A stretch of DNA of 64,000 nucleotides from Lytechinus variegatus (Eukaryota > Echinodermata > Echinoidea > Temnopleuroida > Toxopneustidae): the NCBI RefSeq assembly GCF_018143015.1, contig NC_054756.1, positions 22,067,298 through 22,131,297 on the forward strand. Reading direction: 5' to 3'. Shown here one piece after another: positions 16,171 to 26,588 of this stretch. The notes below the pieces were generated by a model. It was given only the letters and a program-made list of their open reading frames with translations. It searched no databases and was not told where the DNA came from. The translations under genes were made by a program, and so were the position numbers. How positions within the stretch are numbered: the stretch's first letter is position 1; each line of letters begins with the position of its first letter.

Positions 16171-17607
16171 TTGTGTGAAGATTTAGCAGCTAACAATTTT
16201 TCCTCTGTGACAAACTTATCCAATGTCAACGTAGCTTACGATACTTTTATCAAGGGTTTAAAAGAGACTATATCCAAGCATTCAAGGATAGCATACAATA
16301 AAGAAAGAAGTAGAACACCCCAAAAACACTGGATTACAAAAGGCATCCTTAAATCCGTTAATAGGAAGGAACGCTTATATAAGCGATATTTAAAACAGAA
16401 AACCCATAACATGAAGAAAAAATACTCATCCTATAAAAACAAACTTATTCATATTATACGCGTCTCTAAACAAAACTTTTTTGCAGCAAAACTCAAAACG
16501 AATTGTTGTGAATTAAAGAAAACTTGGAATATTTTGAACAGCCTGCTCGGTAAAGAGAGATCGTTTAAATTGCTTTCATTCATCCGTAAAGATGGCGTTA
16601 AACTTACTGAACAGAAATCAATTGCAAGTGCTTTTAACTCTTTTTTTTTGTTAATGCTGCTTGTTTTGATGATCCGAGTCCCATTGGATGTTTTCGTGAT
16701 TATTTAAAAACAGTGTAACCCATTCTTTATTTCTTTCGCCAACAGACAGAAGCGAAATTTTGAAGGTATCTTGCTCTTTAAAGAATAAATATTCATGTGG
16801 GGTTAATGATATGTCACCATATCTTGTAAAGAAAATAATTAATTATATTGTTGAACCTTTAACCAACGTGTTTAATTTATCTTTTCAATCTGGATTATTT
16901 TTAAATTCAATGAGTGTTTCAAAAGTTATACCCCTATGCAAAAAGGGTGACAAAACCGATTTATCAAACTATCGTCCAATTTCATTGCTGTCGACCTTTT
17001 CCAAGATTCTAGAAAAGTTAATGTACAATCGATTATTTACTTTCCTCAATAAACATTCAATTATTTTTTCTGACCAATTTGGATTTAAAAAATGTTATTC
17101 TACAGAGTCAGCTTGCTTTTTGCTTCTGAACTTCTGTATAAATTTTACGAAAAGAAAGAGATAGCTTTGGGGGTCTACGTAGACCTTAGCAAAGAGCTTC
17201 AAACTGTTTGAAGCTCCTTGACCTTAGCAAAGCATTCGATTGTCTGGATCACCAAATCTTATTACAAAACTTATTTTCTATGGAATCAGAGGTATTCCCT
17301 TGGAATGGTTTAAAAGTTATTTATCAAAAAGAAAGCGATTTGTAAAATACAATGAAACTGATTCTGAACTGCTTTATATACGACAAGGTGTGCCTCAATG
17401 TAGTATCCTGGGCGCGTTATTAATTTTGTTGTTTATTAATGACATTATTGAATCCTCAAAGAAATTTCATTATATATCATATGCTGACGACACGAACATA
17501 TTCTATTCAGGTACAAATTTGAAAAACTTGATTTCTGAAGCAAATGTTGAACTTCAAAAGGTTGCTAATTGATTTTCTGCAAATAAATTGAAAATGAATC
17601 ATTGAGA
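16171..17607 (+). pseudogene. LINE reverse transcriptase remnant
   Basis: Recognisable blocks are VIPLCKKGDKTDLSNYRPIS, DQFGFKK, VDLSKAFDCLDHQ, RQGVPQCSILGALL and the catalytic box YADDTN near 17,480-17,497. The frame is broken in several places. One break is a 38-bp insertion-duplication: GACCTTAGCAAAG at 17,182 and again at 17,220 flanks a palindrome. Confidence 0.85.
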
Positions 17608-17639
17608 AAAGGCATGTTGCGTGATTTATCTTACACGGC

Positions 17640-19430
17640 TCTCACACGCACTGAAATCGTGACGACACGAAATAAACAATTTGGTGTCCCTTGTCTCCAT
17701 TCATTTATTTTAGGACAAACGTTTAAGAAATTGCCATCCATTCCTTACCTATCTCATGTATTAAACTCTTGTTATTGAATGATCCGGTATCCGTGGCATC
17801 GATACCTTTAAACGCCAAAATTGGTCCTGAAAGTAGAAAAATCAATGTAGTCCCATGTACTCCGATATTCATGGGAGCCATACCGAAGTACTATCTCGTA
17901 GCTTACTGTTGGATGCTGCCGTACAATTGCTGATACCCGAATCTCATCTCTAGGGCATTCCTTTCAGACAGAAATTATACAAGAGCTACGAATGGTTTGG
18001 GATGACATGATACATGTTTAATATATAGACTTATCAAACGCCAATAATTAATGTCGAGTTCTTTGAACTGAAAGATCACGTTTACTTTCTCAAATGTTAT
18101 TTATTCATATCATAAGTGGTGAACTTTCGACAAGGAAGTACAAGAAATATAATTATGACACATTTATGACAATAGCTATATACATATTGAAGTCTTTATA
18201 GAGACTCAACATTAATATGTACATTTCAAGTGCTTAAATATACAATGCAATAAACGCTCTATACATTTTCATTTTCTTCTTCTTCTCCTCCTCCTCCTTT
18301 CTTTCTTATTATCATCTTCATCGACATCATAACTAGCATTATTATCAATGTTGTTGTTATGAATTTCAACGATTACGGAATCCAATTGTATCGTTACAAG
18401 TTAGTTACATCTTGGAGATCGTATAAGTCATGTGAAATAAAGCAAAAGTCGGTATATGAGCTATACGAGGTGAGAAGTAAAATAAAGAAAACCGACATTT
18501 AAGTTTACATCTGCTTCAAAACCTATGAACACCACTACCTGGTTATGGGCAGTTTTAAAGTTTTAAGTATAAATTGAAATGTATTTGCTAATACAGATTT
18601 TTTATAGAGTGTTCCCATTATTCAAAATAACAAAATAAGCTTTGTGTAGATGCAACATTTTCCCAACAACATACACCAAGAGCCGCAATATCCATGAAGA
18701 GGTCAATATGCAGTTTATTCTTCTTGACCTAAAATGGTGGTATAATTACTGCGTTTATGAGGTTCGTTTGAAGGTTTATTTGATTGCTGTCACTTTGCAA
18801 ATCCAAGATTGTAGCTACATTGCAGATGAAAAAAACTGAAAATTGTAATAAGTAGGGGGTGGGATAGTCTGCCCTTTTGTTTACCTATTTATCTGTATGT
18901 TTTATTCATTGATGTTATTGCATTGCTCACCTAACAAAAAGTGTTTCCAAGATTACCGAGATCTCGGAGCAAATGAATATAATATGTTTATTTTTGTTTT
19001 CCCTCGTTAAATATTGCTGAATTTGTCACTTTCAATGTTCTCATTTTTTATAACAATTTTTTTTTATACTGTTCCCGTCTCTTTTTAAAATTTAGGTCTA
19101 GACTATAAGCGCGTCACCGCTAAAACGATGTAAATGCATGCGATGGTGCGGGAGGCACTTCTCTTTGAGATGCTGTAAGGCCAACCGGTTCACGAACTGT
19201 CACAGTGTTGCACTTGTCATCCTTGGAACCACGCAGATGCACAACCACTATGCGTCCCAGTTCATGAATTGAAAGTATTTTGTCAAAAAATTCATCTTGG
19301 TGTCGCTAGAGATTGTGCTGTACAGTTAAATCAGAACCCACTTTACTGAAGGCAGACACCCGGGGATTAGAAAGATGCCATTAGTCCGGCGAGTGGTCCT
19401 CTACTTTAATTTGGGGTTTAGGTAGCTGTT
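17640..19430. other. Intergenic stretch between LINE and gene B
   Basis: AT-rich with a short CT-rich patch at about 18,275-18,310. The more GC-rich 19,090-19,400 has no open frame or domain I can name and may belong to the 3' flank of gene B. Confidence 0.45.
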
Positions 19431-19435
19431 TGATT

Positions 19436-19441
19436 TTTATT
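19436..19441 (-). terminator. Candidate poly-A signal of WSC gene B
   Basis: AATAAA on the minus strand about 220 bp past the stop codon of gene B. Confidence 0.45.
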
Positions 19442-19662
19442 GCAGGTGACACATTGATAAAGAAACAACAAAGCAGTAATGAATATTGTCTTTGTAGTGG
19501 GTTATAAAATTATCGTGAATAGATATAAAACAAGAAGTGAACGCTTTTTTTATCCGATTCATCCATTTGTATTATATTTCCATTATACAACCATAACAGC
19601 GGAGCCAATTACAGACATGGCAGAAGTCGATTATGTCAATTACTGGCAAGGAAAACATCGAC

Positions 19663-20372
19663 CTAAGTCCCACCCTGTTCATGAATGCGGGATGAATAAT
19701 AGGCAACTTGTCCACAAGGTTTATCTTTAACAGGAGGTGTTGGAATTTTGGATGAATAGTACACTTGTGAAGGGAGAGGCTTACAAGTATCACTTTCTGG
19801 CTTGGTTATTCTGGTGGAATAGTACAGTCTTTGAGGAAGTGGAGGAGTTGGAATAGGATCCATAGGGGTAATGTATCCATCTTCATTTGCGTGACTGCCA
19901 TCCCCATTTCTAGACTTAGGTTTGATAGGTTTTGCATAAGCGTACTCGTGATACTCGTCCGTCGAGCTTTTGTTGGACGTGTCCGACGGGGTTCGATGGA
20001 TATGTGCTGATTTTGGGTCAAGTCTAGGGTGATCAGCTTCTTCGTAATCATGGTTTAGCTGATCCCCTGGAAGGTCAAGGCGTCTTGGGTTCGGCACATA
20101 CGCAGCATCAGGGACAGGAAGGCTACTGGAAGTGGGTGGCTGATTTAGCCCTTGATACTGTTGATCAGGTTTACGTGACCGTCCACGACCGTCCTTGCTA
20201 GTCAATGGCTTTTGCTGACCAAAGACCGCCGTTGCGTTTCCACGAATGCTTCGCAGTCGCCGACGAATTAGTGCGGCACAACTGATTGTTACGAAGACAG
20301 CTACGCATACTGCAGGAATAGTTATTGAAATAACAAGACTCCGTTGTTCATCGTGCCCATCAGGAATTATGA
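19663..20372 (-). CDS. Gene B last exon: membrane helix and tail with three YYS motifs
   Basis: Acceptor TTTTTAG at 20,373-20,379. Motif order is GDQLNHDYEEA, DEYHEYAYAKP, NEDGYITP, LYYSTRI, VYYSSKIP and AYYSSRI. The last three are spaced about 20 residues apart, which looks like internal duplication of a short unit. Confidence 0.88.
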
Positions 20373-23369
20373 CTAAAAAACGGGGGAAAATATGTAAAAA
20401 ATAGATAAATAAAGGATTTATGTAAGAAATAAATGTTGTATTACAGTTTCATATTTTGGATGTAATTGATTGAAACATTATTATTATCATAAATTATATC
20501 TGTATTATCAATTGTATTATTATTACTATTATTATTGTTATTATTATTGCAGTTATTATTATATCGCTATTTTTCATTTTATTTTTGGGGGGTTACATAA
20601 TTAAATGATTTTTTTATTTATTCATAAGCTACTAAGTGCATTTACATTTTCCTTACCATTTTGATGTTTTTGTTTAATATAATGCGTATATCGATCACAT
20701 ATACATGAGAGAAAAAAGCACCAATCTAAGTCGCGATACTGGTTCATTCTGGTGTTCTTGAAACATCCTAATTCTCAACTAATTCATGTGCTGATGCATC
20801 GGCAACACGGCATACCCTTTTATCAATTTAATTTACAAACAAACTTGAGGTACAAGTTAACCAATACTAATACATGCTTGTCGTCTATCATTAGTGAAAT
20901 GTAAACGTCCTTTATCGAAGCCTGTGGAATTAATCATTCCTTGGCAGTAATTCGGAAATTAATCTTAAATTATTTCTTACCATTCTGCTCTGTTGACGGT
21001 CCATTCTTACCCTCCTCCTCAGGCTCAATACGTGGTGGAGTACCGCATTCCTCACTCGAGTTGATAGAAACTGTAAGAAACAATATGTAGAAAAAGAAGT
21101 ATTTTCATATTATGAGTATATATCATTCATGCAAAAGATTTTAAGAATGCAATGATGAGCTTAATCCACTTGGGACGAAAAGATAAATGATATTACAATC
21201 CGTCCCTTTGGAGCGGTAAAATGTAAATACTAGGATTCTGTTTAGGATTTCTCCAAAAATCAAATTCAGATATCTTGACGAACGTTTCATCAATAGTTCT
21301 CTCCGACAAGTTTTCGGTTGTGGCAATTTTCTTTGATTTTGATTTGATGAGAAAAAAATGTTACCACGGTACACATGCATTGTCATTCGCCTAGCAGGCT
21401 GATAGTTTATCATGCTCCTTTCTTGCTTTTTTCCCTATTTTTTTGTGGAAACAGATAACTGTTTATTATTACTACTACTTTTGTATGTATTAAGCATTAT
21501 GTAATTAAGGAATTTATTATCATTGTTTATATTATTATTTTTTATTATTTTTTTAAGGGGAACTCCCGAAACAACTTTCGCCTTACCGGTATACAGAGAC
21601 ACATATTTAAAGCTTCCACAGAACATTCCAGAGTCTCCCTGACAAGGCACGCCACAGGACGTGTCTGGCAGCGGCTTGCTGATACATGTCTGCTGGCATA
21701 AACACGAACATTTCGAGCGATTGAAGACACCGGCCAAAGGAAATCCACTTTCTTTACATGCTTGTGTGCAGGACCCTGGAGTAACTGTGATGTTAGAAAG
21801 TAAGTTGACGACGTGGTAAAATTGTAAGCACCCGCGGTCATAGCAACCGATGTAATCCCCATCTGTAAAAAAAAGGATATTAGAATATCAATATTACGTA
21901 CACCTGCATTTATTCTTAAGGCTTATAATTTCATTTAATCAAATAGATTTGTTAATATCATTGACATAATGTGAATAATTTCTTATGATGATTGATATTA
22001 TAATTACTATTGTCATGGTTATCATTTTTACCATTATTATCAAAAATATTTTCACCATTATTATCAAAAATGTTTTCAAATAAATTTCTCAAGTGCATAA
22101 TGTAAATACTCGACAAAGCGCTCATCATGATTAAGTTATAGGTAAATGCCGTACTGATTATTATATAACTGCTTTATATTATGATGGCTGCGTTCTATGG
22201 AATAGTCTCCCCCAAAGTGTTAAGAATGTTAAAACCCTCAACAATTTCAAACTTTCTGTTAAAAGACATTTCCTCAATCTTGCCCAGGCAGATCAATTGG
22301 GATGCAATACCATTCCCCTTTTAGGACTGAAGCTATTAACTATCATCTCTTTTTTATGTATTACTTTATTTAATCACTTTAGTCACTTTATCATGCTTTA
22401 TACGTCTGTATTTTAATAATATCATATGGACTGATGATTGTATATGTATTATCACCATTGACTGTTTTTAATTGTATATAGTTGTATTGTTTGTTATCCA
22501 GGGCCTCATGGAAGATCAACTTTTGTTGAATGAGCTACCCTGGTGAAATATGAATACAGAAAGAAAATTATAATTATAATCATTATTACAATTTAGATAT
22601 TCTTCTATATTTGCTTATTGACTGGGTTAGATATTTGGTATTTCATTTCATTTTATGCTCATTCTTTCCTTTTTTCTTTTTCTTTCTTTCTGTCTGTCTT
22701 CCTTTCTTGCTATTTATTCTTTTTTTCGTTTTTCGTTAATCAATGATCAGGCGTAGTCTTACAGGCACAGTGGGATAAAAATAAAGTAAGAAAGATTAGT
22801 TATTTAGTATTTGTTTGATTTGTTATGAAAGGCCAGTTTTACTTTGTGACAATGATGTTCTGTACTTCTGTATTTTATGATTTGTTTATGATAATACTAC
22901 GAAATTGGCAACATCTGAGAAATAATGAGTTTCTCAGCGGATTTTTAATGACATGTTATATATTAGAGAATGGTTTATTGTTTTTTTTTTAGGAACTTAT
23001 GAAACATGCATAAAATATTATTATGTTTTACTAAAGCCTAGTGCACCAGCAAAGCGGAACATTTTCGAGCAATCAGTAACAGATTCGCTATCGCTATTAT
23101 CCCCATTACTTCTCGATATGCATTAGTGTCTATACAACATAATGAATGTTTGATCCCATTATTTCTTAGCAGCACAATATTGTGTAATTAAATTATTATT
23201 TTGGTATACTAAAGTACTGCAGAAAATTAATATTCAAAGAAATATCCCCCAAATATATAAATACGATTATTCATGTATACTCACATTCAGCACTATATTT
23301 CGAGTCACTGCCGCCACTAGAACCACCAACGAGACTGATCAAAACAATGTGAATAACATACATCTTCAT
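19663..23369 (-). CDS. WSC-domain single-pass receptor-like protein B (complete, 386 aa)
   Basis: Four exons, all phase 1: signal peptide 23,369-23,285; WSC domain 21,862-21,587; linker 21,070-20,981; membrane and tail 20,372-19,663 (TAG). The start is the ATG giving MKMYVIHIVLISLVGGSS, a clean signal peptide; the frame upstream of it has no such feature. The WSC module has 11 cysteines and the linker one. The helix LVISITIPAVCVAVFVTI is followed by RRRLR. The tail has YEEA, HEYAYAKP and EDGYITP (YxxP sites), the proline-rich PTPPLP, and three YYS-[ST]-[KR]-I repeats. Predicted topology: one extracellular WSC domain, one helix, a signalling tail of about 180 residues. The ligand is unknown. 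The signalling role is inferred from the conserved tyrosines. A LINE fragment lies in intron 1. Confidence 0.9.
20487..20565. repeat. Imperfect (ATT)n microsatellite in intron of gene B
   Basis: TTATTATTA-type units with interruptions lie in the intron between the linker and tail exons. Confidence 0.8.
20981..21070 (-). CDS. Gene B linker exon
   Basis: A 90-nt, phase 1-1 exon encodes an acidic stalk (SSEECGTPP, EPEEEGKNG) with one cysteine, matching the placement in genes A and C. Acceptor CTTACAG and donor AATG/GTAAGA. Confidence 0.8.
21587..21862 (-). CDS. Gene B WSC-domain exon
   Basis: A 276-nt exon, the same length as in gene A. It starts GDYIGCYDRGC, has the cluster CSCLC, then SCGVPC, MFCGS and YVSLYTG. 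There are 11 cysteines. FCGS replaces the usual FCGG. Acceptor TTTTACAG, donor CCG/GTAAGG. Confidence 0.92.
22190..22585 (+). mobile_element. CR1/L2-like LINE 3' fragment in intron 1 of gene B
   Basis: An open piece reads VLWNSLPQSVKNVKTLNNFK, the usual end of these reverse transcriptases. It is followed by a 3' UTR with CATGGAAGATCAACTTTTGTTGAATGAGCTACCCTGG-like text (22,508-22,544) and a TAAT-rich tail. It is 5' truncated and antisense to gene B. Confidence 0.75.
22656..22735. repeat. CT-rich low-complexity tract
   Basis: Units of TTTC and TTCC with TCTG interruptions in intron 1 of gene B. Confidence 0.75.
23285..23369 (-). CDS. Gene B signal-peptide exon
   Basis: It encodes MKMYVIHIVLISLVGG, then SSGGSDSKYSAE. 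Donor GAAT/GTGAGT in phase 1. The open frame continues past the donor but with no support. Confidence 0.8.
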
Positions 23370-23510
23370 TTTAACTGCGCGATATTTGGAAGAAACTGAG
23401 GGAAGGTGGTTTTTAAAAAGACGCCAACACGAGTTTGAGTGATTACGATGATAGTATAACCAAAACTTGGCGCAAATCGATATCAAGTCCGCACAATGAG
23501 GATATATGGT

Positions 23511-23520
23511 AATTTATATC
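23511..23520 (-). promoter_or_regulatory. Possible TATA element of gene B
   Basis: GATATAAATT on the minus strand about 145 bp before the start codon. A weaker TTTTTAAAAACC lies nearer, around 23,412. Neither is proven. Confidence 0.3.
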
Positions 23521-24939
23521 TCTAGGCTCATCATCATGGCAGAAATAAGATTGTTCTGCAATTTGCGTTCCCCATCATAAATGACTTAATGTGTGTAAGA
23601 GGACAAAGCATTTCATAACCGGTGGGGAGGGGAGGAGGCAGAAACTTGGTGTGACAACACCAAGTATTGTTTACAAATAAAGAAGGGCCCTTTGCTGTAA
23701 TGCATGTTGCATTTTGAAAAAAAAATGTAGAGCGGGGTTTCCAATAACACCCCACATTTAAAACGTCTTATCAGAACAAAACGTGGCTACAAGACGGAAA
23801 GGGTAGGCTCTTAATATGGTGAATTTAGTACAACGTTCGGCCAGGGTGAGAGGTACGTATCCCCTCCCCCTTCCCCCTACCCACACATGAAAGTAGTCGA
23901 GAGGTTCCAGGCCACTTATGTCCGGTAAACAAACGGTATAAACGCGAGATTAATCACCATTATTGTTAATTAAGGATCATTACAAGTTTCGATCAATTAT
24001 TAATTGTAATCAATCAGATTGTTAAAGTGTATGTTGGATTTGGTAATTGCACGGTCCTTCATATCACGTGGTTCACAAAAGGTTGTTCTCGAGAAGTTCA
24101 AATAGAATTTGTGAATAATAGATTAAACCGTGTTTGCATGATTGGTGTAATCCCAATTAAACCGCTTATTTATATACACCTCGTTAAACACCATGCAATG
24201 TAGCACACGTTCACACCATTACAAAGTGTCACTTAGGGTCAGTTTATAATTTGACCTCCAACTAGGCTGGTTTTCGCACTCAATAAAAAAAGGAGCATAG
24301 GCTGTTTCTGTGTAAAATATAATGATCAATATATTGCCTATTGTTTTGGAAAATTAATCTGGACAGTGGACATCCCTGATGGTTGGACGCTCCTGGTTAG
24401 TTTCTTGAATACACAAAATTACCCTCTCCCCATTTGTTGGTTATGCCATACATATCCATCCATAAAAATACCCCGTCATAGAGGATACATGTAACACACA
24501 CGAGCACTCCCTCCCCACATAAACACCCACATACACACGCACACCCATACACGAGGAAATTTTTCTCCATACCACTATATCTTTTCATTCGCAGGAGGAG
24601 AAATTTAGAAAATGGCATACAAACCATACAACCATGATAACGCTTTGCAAAATATGCTATGGATATTGTGTCGGAAATGTATACATGTAAGTGATGTTGG
24701 TCTAGGCATTTATTTGGCAGATGAAGGGAGTGATTGAAAGTGAGACTCATTTATTGTTTTATTAATTAAGTTTGTAGCCATTAGATTCTGACACAATGGC
24801 TTTAGTGAGAGATTAAATTCAGTACACAGTGTAATTTGCTTACCGCTTACTCTAGTTGAGTTCATATTCAAGACCTTACCATTATAAGGTGAAATTACCC
24901 AAAAAAATGAATTCAATAATTTGTTCATTTTTCATAATC

Positions 24940-25085
24940 ATCAGCTTCATCATCACTGTCAACATCATCATCATCACCATCCTCCTCCTCATCATCATCA
25001 CCGTTATCATCATTATTATTGTCATTATCACCGTAATCATCATTATTTTCTTCATCATCATCATCATCGTCATTAGCACCCTCCT
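24940..25085. repeat. Compound ATC/ATT/CTC trinucleotide tract
   Basis: Trinucleotide periodicity keeps both strands open, giving artefactual Ile-rich, Met-rich and Asp-rich frames. Confidence 0.85.
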
Positions 25086-25586
25086 TGTTTGTTTTGATTG
25101 GAAAATAAGGAATGACAATGCCTCTGGAATAAGAAAAAAAGTAAACGTCAATGTGAATAAAAAAAATCATTCTATTGATATGAGGTCCAATTTTATACAT
25201 TCATATTCATTTTATTTCTTAACTACAATAACTAATTGGCTGGTCATTTTTTATCAATGCATTCTTGGAATAAGTGTATTGCTTGGTGCAGGAAATGATC
25301 CTCTTGTATTGCCCCGAAAAAAGTCCTTAGGTTCACTGCATGGGGACCAAAAAGGATTGATGAATACAAGTTTTCGTTTTGATAGGGACAAACATGTTAA
25401 AAAAGGTTTTGTTTATATATCAATATAGAGCTTTCAGTTTCTTCTACAGGAAACATAGGAAAATGGTGAACAATATGAGCTCCCTTTTGATAGGCACTGT
25501 ACAATCCACCATTCCGCTTACCAAAAATGCAAGGTTTGGACCAGCAGTAAACTTAAGATCCAGTGTATGGAAGAGTGCAAAGTGTT

Positions 25587-25592
<6 letters not shown>

Positions 25593-25658
<66 letters not shown>
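25593..25658. repeat. (TA)n microsatellite
   Basis: About 66 bp of uninterrupted TA just downstream of gene C. Confidence 0.95.
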
Positions 25659-25660
<2 letters not shown>

Positions 25661-25734
25661 CATTTATATCAACTGTGTAAATGCTTCTGTACTAAGGTCC
25701 TCACTCACAGGTACGTACACTCTGGTTAATAGCG

Positions 25735-25740
25735 TTTATT
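25735..25740 (-). terminator. Candidate poly-A signal of WSC gene C
   Basis: AATAAA on the minus strand about 46 bp past the stop codon, a short but plausible 3' UTR. Confidence 0.55.
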
Positions 25741-25785
25741 CTGTTCTAAGCATGACGTATTATCAATTAGTTCTTCGCGACCCCA

Positions 25786-26588
25786 TCATTCTATAACTTC
25801 GTCACTATCGGTTTTGGAGTATAATTCCAATGTTTGATTTCCTGAACCTGCTGAATGATGTACGTTCCTTGAATAGTATACTTGCATGTTCTCCACGACG
25901 AGTGAATCTTCCAATTTTGCTCCACCGATCGGTGCAGGGTCATTTTCATTGGCACATGCTTTTGAAGGTTCGTCTTTGTTATCACATTTCGGAAAACGAG
26001 AAGAGTAGTAGACCTTTGGCGTTGGATTTGGCACGGGTTGTATGTCGGGTTCTGCCAAAAGGTATCCATCCTCAGCAACCCTGTTTACCCTCGCAGGGCC
26101 TTTGAATTGACTTCGCTCGAGTTTGGGGTAAGTATACTCGTGGATCTCATCAACAGAGGGAGTACCTCTTGCAGGTACCCGTTGACCTGAGTCAAGGTAC
26201 TCGTGGCCCAGGGCGATGCCAACCGAAGGTACAGAACTTTCTACAAAGTCCGGCTCATGGTAGATTCTTTCCTGTTCTACATCACCCGATATTGGCGTTG
26301 GCTGCACAGCTTCTTTCGGAATGTTCGGCAGTTCCGGCATTATCTTTGGAGGCTTGGATTCTCCTTTTAGGGGAACTTCTTCTTGAATTGTCTTACCATG
26401 GACACCTATTCGGTAACGATCATTGACAGTTGCTTGTCTGTCTGCTCTGCTGGTGTTTATCACTGAAAGAGGCCTTTGCGCGTCATGCTTTCGTCGACAA
26501 TATACCAGTATACCAACAGCAACGGATAGTAAGACAAGTGCAGTGCAGACTGGGATGATGATGGGAACACGTAAATCTGTAGGAGAAT
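25786..26588 (-). CDS. Gene C last exon: membrane helix and long tyrosine tail
   Basis: Acceptor TATATAG at 26,589-26,590, entering as G/AT (Asp). Two YYS motifs are about 60 residues apart. The proline-rich PKIMPELPNIP and PVPNPTP could bind SH3 domains (inference). Confidence 0.88.

Larger units (their letters stand above)
14045..17607 (+). mobile_element. CR1/L2-like LINE, 5' region present, 3' end missing
   Basis: In order: an ORF1 protein (14,045-14,945), then a PHD-finger/endonuclease/reverse transcriptase ORF2 (15,064 to about 17,600). ORF2 is split by several stops and frameshifts, so the copy is inactive. The sequence homologous to reverse transcriptase fades after ANKLKMN at about 17,600, and no C-terminal WNSLP-type segment or 3' UTR follows. 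Losing the 3' rather than the 5' end is unusual for a LINE. Confidence 0.85.
23521..25730. other. Intergenic stretch between genes B and C
   Basis: Mostly AT-rich DNA. It holds an ATC/ATT trinucleotide tract (about 24,940-25,085) that opens spurious Asp/Met-rich frames, and a (TA)n run (25,593-25,658). No gene seen. Confidence 0.55.

Noticed and set aside
21545-21862. 105-codon frame beginning at the WSC exon of gene B
   Set aside because: Shadow of the WSC frame; it scrambles the cysteine pattern.
24856-25200. Ile-rich, Met-rich and Asp-rich frames
   Set aside because: Trinucleotide ATC/ATT tract read in different frames.
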